A stretch of DNA of 64,000 nt, taken from assembly GCF_000181515.1 (NCBI RefSeq), contig NZ_ABCG01000002.1, forward strand, positions 475,036-539,035, in the 5' to 3' direction. Below, one piece after another: positions 59,305-64,000 of this stretch (position 1 is its first letter; every line of letters starts with the position of its first letter). This stretch comes from Erythrobacter sp. SD-21 (GTDB lineage Bacteria; Pseudomonadota; Alphaproteobacteria; Sphingomonadales; Sphingomonadaceae). The position numbers and the translations under genes are program-made. The notes under the pieces are model-generated. The model saw nothing but the letters and a program-made list of their open reading frames with translations, did no database searches and was not told where the DNA came from.

Positions 59305-61767
59305 GTGAGCGCGGCCGCAATCCCTCCCGAAATTGCCGACTGGTTTTCGGCGCGCGATTGGCGTGTGCGGCGGCACCAGTCCGAGATGCTCGCCGCGAGC
59401 GATGCGGGGCGGCACGCGCTGCTCGTCGCCGACACCGGCGCAGGCAAGACGCTGGCGGGCTTCCTACCGACGCTGGCCGCCTTTGCGCCTTCGCGCACCG
59501 GAGGCGAACCGCCCGAGGGTCTGCACACGCTCTATGTGTCTCCGCTCAAGGCGCTGGCGCATGATGTGCAGCGCAACCTCCTAACGCCGGTGCAGGAGAT
59601 GGGGCTGCCGATCACGGTCGAGACGCGCAGCGGGGACACGCCGTCGGACCGCAAGAGGCGCCAGCGCACGCGGCCGCCCAATGTCCTCCTGACCACGCCG
59701 GAAAGCCTTTCGCTGCTGCTGTCTTATCCTGACAGTTTCGAGATGTTTGCCGGGCTCAAGCGCATCGTGATCGACGAGGTCCACGCTTTCGCGACGGGCA
59801 AGCGCGGCGATCTGCTCGCGCTGGCGCTCTCCCGCCTGCAGGCTATCGCGCCCGACATGCAGCGCGCAGCCCTCTCCGCCACCGTGGCTGGCCCGGAAGG
59901 CTTCCGCGAGTGGCTCGCGCCCTGGGGCGATCTCGACAGCGTGGAACTGGTCGAGGGGGAGGAAGGCGCGCCTGCCGAGGTCGAAATTCTCCTGCCAGAG
60001 GAAGAGCGCGTGCCCTGGGGCGGCCATGCGGCAACCTGGGCGATCCCGCAGCTTTACGAGGAAATCCGTCAAAACAACACGACACTCGTCTTCACTAACA
60101 CGCGTTTCCTCGCCGAATACATCTTCCAGCACCTGTGGGATGTGAACGAGGAAAACCTCCCCATCGGCATCCACCACGGCTCGCTGTCGAAAGAGGCGCG
60201 GCGCAAGGTGGAAGGCGCGATGGCGCGCGGCGAGCTGCGTGCGCTGGTGGCAACCGCCAGCCTCGATCTGGGTGTCGACTGGGGCGATATCGACCTCGTC
60301 GTGCAGATGGGGGCGCCCAAGGGATCCTCGCGCCTGCTGCAGAGAATCGGGCGCGCCAACCACCGGCTCGACCAGCCGAGCCGAGCTCTGCTGGTGCCAG
60401 GCAATCGCTTCGAATTCCTAGAGGCGACTGCGGCCAAGGAAGCGGTCGACGAGGGCAAGCGCGACGGCGAGGACTTCCGCCCCGGAGGCCTCGACGTTCT
60501 CGCCCAGCACGTGATGGCCTGCGCCTGCGCGGCTCCCTTCGAGGAGACGCGGCTGCTTGCCGAAGTGCGGTCCAGCCTTGCCTATGCCTGGGTTGACGAG
60601 GAGGTGTGGGAGCGCGTGCTGACCTTCGTCGCCACCGGCGGCTATTCGCTGCAGGCCTACGACAAGTTCAAACGCATTGTGCGTGACAAGGAGGGGGTGT
60701 GGCGGCTGACCCATCCCGAGCAGGCCGCGCGGCACCGTCTCAACGCCGGCATCATCATGGTTGGCGAGATGCTGGAGGTGCGGATCAACTCCGGACGAGG
60801 CCGCGGCGGGCGCAGTCTCGGCAGGGTGGAGGAGCGCTTCGCAGCGCAGCTATCGCCCGGCGATACCTTCGCCTTCGCTGGCATGAGCCTCGAAGTGGTC
60901 AAGTTGCAGGACATGGAGGTGTTGGTGAAGGCCTCGACCTCCAATGCCATGATTCCGAGCTATGGCGGCGCACGCATGCCGCTGACCACCCATCTGGCCG
61001 AGCGGGTGCGCACCATGCTGGTCGACCGGGCGGGCTGGGCGCGCTTTCCCGACGATGTGCGCGAATGGCTGGAGGTGCAGGACTGGCGCAGCCAGATGCC
61101 GGGGCCGGGGCAATTGCTGGTCGAAAGCTTCCCGCATGCCAAGCGGCATTACAGCGTCTACTATACGTTCGAGGGCTGGAACGCGAACCAGAGCCTCGGC
61201 ATGCTGATTACGCGGCGGATGGAGGATCGCGGGCTGCTGCCGGGCGGCTTCGTTGCCAACGATTATTCGCTAGCGGTCTGGGGCTTGAAACCGGTGACCG
61301 ATCCCGCGCCGCTCCTTTCGCCCGACATCCTGCAGGACGAGTTTATCGAGTGGGTGCAGAACTCGCATTTGCTTCGCCGCGCTTTCCGCGAGGTGGCGGT
61401 GATCGGCGGGCTCGTCGAACGCCAGCATCCGGGCAAGCGCAAGACGGGCAAGCAGGTCACCTTCTCGACCGACCTCATCTACGACGTGCTGCGCAAATAC
61501 GAGCCCGACCATGTGCTGCTTGAGGCCGCATGGGCGGACGCGCGGACGCGGATGACCGATGTGGGGCGCCTGGGCGATCTGCTCGACCGGTCGGCGGAAC
61601 AGCTGGTCCATGTCGAACTCGATCGCGTCAGCCCGCTTGCCGTGCCCGTTATGGTGATGATCGGGCGCGAGGCGACGCCGCAAGGGTCGGTGGACGACGA
61701 GCTTCTTCTCGAGGCGGAAAGCCTTGCGGGCGCGGCTATGCGGATGGAGGATTTGCCGGAGCTGTAA
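59305..61767 (+). CDS. Lhr-type DEXH-box DNA helicase
   Basis: The 820-residue helicase matches the ligase-associated DNA damage response DEXH-box family. Walker A is ADTGAGKT (about residue 43), motif II DEVH (about residue 158), and motif VI QRIGRANHRLDQ. A long Lhr C-terminal region follows. Usual partners (ligase, exonuclease, PdeM) are not beside it here. The start is GTG 59305. Its 3' end overlaps the convergent ExbD-like gene by 32 bases. Confidence 0.9.
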   Translation: MSAAAIPPEIADWFSARDWRVRRHQSEMLAASDAGRHALLVADTGAGKTLAGFLPTLAAFAPSRTGGEPPEGLHTLYVSPLKALAHDVQRNLLTPVQEMGLPITVETRSGDTPSDRKRRQRTRPPNVLLTTPESLSLLLSYPDSFEMFAGLKRIVIDEVHAFATGKRGDLLALALSRLQAIAPDMQRAALSATVAGPEGFREWLAPWGDLDSVELVEGEEGAPAEVEILLPEEERVPWGGHAATWAIPQLYEEIRQNNTTLVFTNTRFLAEYIFQHLWDVNEENLPIGIHHGSLSKEARRKVEGAMARGELRALVATASLDLGVDWGDIDLVVQMGAPKGSSRLLQRIGRANHRLDQPSRALLVPGNRFEFLEATAAKEAVDEGKRDGEDFRPGGLDVLAQHVMACACAAPFEETRLLAEVRSSLAYAWVDEEVWERVLTFVATGGYSLQAYDKFKRIVRDKEGVWRLTHPEQAARHRLNAGIIMVGEMLEVRINSGRGRGGRSLGRVEERFAAQLSPGDTFAFAGMSLEVVKLQDMEVLVKASTSNAMIPSYGGARMPLTTHLAERVRTMLVDRAGWARFPDDVREWLEVQDWRSQMPGPGQLLVESFPHAKRHYSVYYTFEGWNANQSLGMLITRRMEDRGLLPGGFVANDYSLAVWGLKPVTDPAPLLSPDILQDEFIEWVQNSHLLRRAFREVAVIGGLVERQHPGKRKTGKQVTFSTDLIYDVLRKYEPDHVLLEAAWADARTRMTDVGRLGDLLDRSAEQLVHVELDRVSPLAVPVMVMIGREATPQGSVDDELLLEAESLAGAAMRMEDLPEL

Positions 61768-62284
61768 CTATTCCCGGCATGCGCGGCGGCCGGTCGAACC
61801 GGCTGTCGGCGGCAGGATGGCAGGGCCGCATATCGCTCTCCCCGTGCGGTATCGGCGGGCCGGGGTATTTGTCGAAGCCGCGATAGGGGGAGAGGTCTCC
61901 AAAGCAGAAGCCGGCCTCGGCATTCCCGGTGGCCTTGATGAGCGCCAGAACGCGCAGGGCGCTGTCGTAATCGACCGATCCGCTGGGATCGAAGACCAGT
62001 CCCGACCTATCGCCGCGCTCCGCTCGCTCGACCAGAAGCGCGGTCAATTCGTCCGTTGTGACGGGGACAGCATTCCAAAGTGTCTGTGACTTTTCCGTGA
62101 GGACAATCCGGTCGGTCGGGAAGCCTAGTGCGAGCTCGGGTGTAGCGAAGTGAAACGGAAGATCGATCATTACTGCATGCGACCTGAGCAAACCATTGGG
62201 CAGCAGCAAGGCACAGGTCACGACGGTGCAGAATATCAGGATGGGCAGGTGCGGTATCCGGTGGATCGGCTCATCTACCGGCAT
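61736..62284 (-). CDS. Degenerate ExbD/TolR-like protein
   Basis: A 182-residue protein with one membrane helix (LPILIFCTVVTCALLLPNGL) and a periplasmic part shaped like ExbD (DRIVLTEKSQTLWNAVPVTTDELTALL, then DYDSALRVLALIKATGNAEAGFC). The membrane Asp of ExbD is missing, so it cannot by itself make the proton path. The C-terminal extension is unusual, with Cys and Pro residues. Start ATG 62284, though the frame is open to 62338. It is last in a run of ExbD-type genes. Confidence 0.65.
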   Translation of the reverse strand: MPVDEPIHRIPHLPILIFCTVVTCALLLPNGLLRSHAVMIDLPFHFATPELALGFPTDRIVLTEKSQTLWNAVPVTTDELTALLVERAERGDRSGLVFDPSGSVDYDSALRVLALIKATGNAEAGFCFGDLSPYRGFDKYPGPPIPHGESDMRPCHPAADSRFDRPPRMPGIVTAPANPPSA

Positions 62285-62334
62285 GGGTGGCGGCCTATAG
62301 CGCCGGCGGTCCCGGCGACGGGCCGTCAACCATG

Positions 62335-62760
62335 TCACCGCCCGAAGTCCTTGTACCGCTCGTTGCCGACGAAGGCGAAGTTCTCGGTGCCCGAATCCTT
62401 GATCAGCGCGATGGTGCGGGCCGAGGTTGCATAGCTGGCGCGAGCATCGGGTTCGAAGCGCAGGGTCGGTTGCGGGTGGACTTCGGCGGCGGTGACGAGC
62501 TGGTTGAGCAATTGCTGGCGGTTGAGCGCGGCGCCGTTCCAGTAGAGCCTGTCGTTGCGATCGATATGGACCACGTTAGTGTCGCGTACCTCGAACTCGC
62601 CGCGCCCCTCGGGAAGCGGAATGAGGAGGGCATGGGTAGCGATGGGGATGACCATTATGAACATGATCAAGAGCACCAGCAGCACGTCGATAAAGGGCGT
62701 GACATTCATGTCGCTGAACATCGGCGGGCGGGCATGCGCGGAATGGGCCGGGTACGGCAT
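62335..62760 (-). CDS. exbD: ExbD/TolR biopolymer transport protein
   Basis: 141 residues with the conserved TM segment SDMNVTPFIDVLLVLLIMFIMVIP, including the proton-carrying Asp, then a periplasmic domain with HIDRNDRLYWNGAALNRQQLLNQL. It works with ExbB/TolQ and TonB/TolA to energise outer-membrane transport. ATG 62760 has GAGGAG 8 bases upstream. It follows the palindrome at 62786. Confidence 0.88.
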   Translation of the reverse strand: MPYPAHSAHARPPMFSDMNVTPFIDVLLVLLIMFIMVIPIATHALLIPLPEGRGEFEVRDTNVVHIDRNDRLYWNGAALNRQQLLNQLVTAAEVHPQPTLRFEPDARASYATSARTIALIKDSGTENFAFVGNERYKDFGR

Positions 62761-62785
62761 CGGCAGTCTCCTCTTTTCCAATTAA

Positions 62786-62800
62786 TGTGATAACATCACA
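62786..62800. promoter_or_regulatory. Perfect palindrome TGTGAT-AAC-ATCACA upstream of the exbD gene at 62760
   Basis: 6-base arms with a 3-base centre. It lies about 26 bases before the exbD start and after the terminator of the exbD copy at 62927, where a promoter and operator would be expected. It resembles CRP/FNR half-sites but with the wrong spacing (5 rather than 6). The regulator is unknown. Confidence 0.45.
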
Positions 62801-62871
62801 ATACGGTTGAAGAGGTCAAGAGCCATGTCACTCGGGCTTGCCAATGGTTACTGGCAAGCCGTTCAGGCAAA

Positions 62872-62898
62872 GAAAAAGGGGCGGATCGCTCCGCCCCT
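62872..62898 (-). terminator. Rho-independent terminator after exbD (62927)
   Basis: On the minus strand a perfect 9-bp stem (AGGGGCGGA with TCCGCCCCT, loop GCGA) is followed by TTTTTCT. A second perfect 9-bp inverted repeat (62835-62860, GGCTTGCCA with TGGCAAGCC) lies just beyond it. Confidence 0.9.
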
Positions 62899-62926
62899 CA
62901 TTCGAGTTCTAAAAACGAACACCGGT

Positions 62927-63370
62927 TTACTGCATTCCGGCCTTGCCGAAGGTGCGGTAGCGCTCGTTGCCGACGAAGCCGAACTTGGTCACGCCGCTCG
63001 CCTTGATGATCTGCAGCACGCGGGCCGACAGGTCGTAGCTGGCAAGAGCTTCCGGTTCGAACTGAAGCTCGGGTTCCGGATTGATCGTCGTCGACTGCTG
63101 TAACAGGTTCACGAGGTCGCCCTGATTGATCTCCGTGCCATTCCAAAGCATGCGATCGTCTTGGGTGAGGATCAGCTTGTTCTTGTCAGGCTCGACATCG
63201 ACCGGGGGCGGGTTCGGGTTGGGTTGTGGAAGGTCGATATCGACGGAGTGCGTCGCGACCGGGATGGTGATGATGAACATGATGAGGAGAACGAGCAGGA
63301 CGTCGATCAACGGCGTCATGTTCATTTCCATCATCGGGGCGCCATCATCCTTGCCGCCTGCCATTGCCAT
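62927..63370 (-). CDS. exbD: ExbD/TolR biopolymer transport protein
   Basis: 147 residues. TM segment NMTPLIDVLLVLLIMFIITIPVATH includes the conserved Asp; the periplasmic domain has LILTQDDRMLWNGTEINQGDLVNLL and GFVGNERYRTFGKAGMQ. The closest relative within the window is the copy at 62335. It lies between a sister copy at 63421 (50-base gap) and the terminator at 62872. Confidence 0.93.
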   Translation of the reverse strand: MAMAGGKDDGAPMMEMNMTPLIDVLLVLLIMFIITIPVATHSVDIDLPQPNPNPPPVDVEPDKNKLILTQDDRMLWNGTEINQGDLVNLLQQSTTINPEPELQFEPEALASYDLSARVLQIIKASGVTKFGFVGNERYRTFGKAGMQ

Positions 63371-63420
63371 GGTGGGTTACTCCTGAATTCTTGAACCGGG
63401 ACCGATACGCCTCGCGGCGA

Positions 63421-63951
63421 TCAGCCGTTCGGGTCGATCGGGTTCGAGATGAAGCCGACAGTCGGGTAACCGGCAGCCTGGATGTTGTAGATTGCACCCG
63501 CGACACAGGACCACGGAGCGTTGACGTCGCCGCGGATATGCACCTGCGGGATCGCCTCGGGATCGTTCATGATCGCTTCGGGACCGCCGGCTCGCTGGAC
63601 GATGGTGTCGAGACGCTCGAACGCCTGGTCGTACAGTTCTTCCGAGGTCACGGGGGTGATGTTGTTGAAGTAGACGCGGCATTCGCCCGTCCGCGAGGCG
63701 CCGGCATATCCCGAATCGCCTGCGCTGAGGCCGTTTTCGTCACTGGTGCTGACAGTCAGGAGAAGGTTCTCGACCTTGTCCTTCGATTCGACCGATTCGA
63801 GAACCGGGATTTCCAACTGATCGATCGTCTGGATCGCGACCGGGACCGCGATGAGGAAGATGATCAGAAGCACCAGCATCACGTCGACGAGCGGCGTGGT
63901 GTTGATGTCCGACATGGGCGTCTCGCCGCCGCCTCCCATCGAAATCGCCAT
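63421..63951 (-). CDS. exbD: ExbD/TolR biopolymer transport protein, longer variant
   Basis: 176 residues with SDINTTPLVDVMLVLLIIFLIAVP (conserved Asp in the membrane helix) and a periplasmic domain larger than usual, with two cysteines (GECRVYFNN and WSCVAGAIYN) that could form a disulfide. It is the first ExbD of the run, and is expected to follow an ExbB-type gene at the right edge. Confidence 0.9.
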   Translation of the reverse strand: MAISMGGGGETPMSDINTTPLVDVMLVLLIIFLIAVPVAIQTIDQLEIPVLESVESKDKVENLLLTVSTSDENGLSAGDSGYAGASRTGECRVYFNNITPVTSEELYDQAFERLDTIVQRAGGPEAIMNDPEAIPQVHIRGDVNAPWSCVAGAIYNIQAAGYPTVGFISNPIDPNG

Positions 63952-63954
63952 AGC

Positions 63955-64000
63955 TTACATCCTATCCGTACTGAATTTCACACGCTTGCGAAGGGGGTGG
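63955..64000 (-). CDS. C-terminal end of an upstream gene, possibly ExbB/TolQ
   Basis: On the minus strand a frame from the right edge reads HPLRKRVKFSTDRM and stops at TAA 63957-63955, four bases before the exbD start. Only 15 codons are visible. The ExbB call is purely from gene order (exbB before exbD); it may also be non-coding. Confidence 0.3.
   Translation of the reverse strand, partial: HPLRKRVKFSTDRM

Overview
The window looks like a GC-rich alphaproteobacterial chromosome, most likely from Sphingomonadales/Erythrobacteraceae. The evidence is the pairing of SciP (DUF1153) and MipZ cell-cycle proteins, a GGAAC-N16-CGTT (EcfG-type) stress promoter, a DUF3035 (BamF-like) lipoprotein, and protein sequences that match that group as I remember it. 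Almost all of it is core-genome housekeeping. There is no phage, insertion sequence, integrase, CRISPR array or rRNA operon. Two tRNA genes are present: Thr(GGT) at 36739 and Gly(TCC) at 52892.

Layout, left half. 1-3354 (+): end of a probable S41 protease, dsbB, coq7, a secreted protein, wecB and a small membrane protein. 3358-7182 (-): dnaJ-like, brkB-like, fabI, nucleotide-sugar epimerase. 7408-9757 (+): pdxH, a CDF metal transporter and a PhzF-family protein, each overlapping the next by ATGA. 9742-12411: a lipoprotein serine hydrolase, a small membrane protein and mnmA. 12515-13520 (+): a small protein, sciP and a stress membrane protein behind the EcfG-type promoter. 13761-19733 (+): RND efflux adaptor and pump, then DUF445. 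19730-23379 (-): etfB, etfA, then two secreted TonB-C-like paralogues, one broken by an amber stop. 23583-28572: a DUF6265-like protein, sucC, a CysQ-like phosphatase, an OmpA-like lipoprotein and a CNNM/CBS protein.

Layout, right half. 28890-36447 (-) is one tight gene chain: gpmA, purE, purK, folA, ribF, ileS, lspA, DUF3035. 36739-46606 holds tRNA-Thr, an acyl-CoA dehydrogenase, two PH-domain membrane proteins, GNAT, a threonine-aldolase-like protein, a DMT transporter, an SDR, pepN and pgeF. 46850-49615 is the cytochrome bc1 operon petABC with a clear terminator, followed by apt, a Na+/H+ antiporter and an OmpA lipoprotein. 53276-55792 is a NAD-salvage pair (NadM-Nudix and NadV). Then come panC (-), mipZ/J-protein/phosphohexomutase (+), an Lhr-type helicase (+), and a run of four ExbD-type genes (-) whose ExbB/TonB partners would lie beyond the right edge.

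Most notable observations: (1) a perfect 28-bp tandem duplication in purK shifts its frame and opens a single 528-codon reading frame into folA; (2) an in-frame amber codon splits a secreted-protein gene whose start codon sits inside the etfBA terminator hairpin; (3) apt has no ATG/GTG/TTG at its expected start, only ATC after a good Shine-Dalgarno; (4) a dispersed intergenic repeat carries a hairpin with compensatory base changes between copies; (5) the RND pump carries an extra membrane-spanning insertion of about 115 residues. I did not find an obviously new defence or mobile system.
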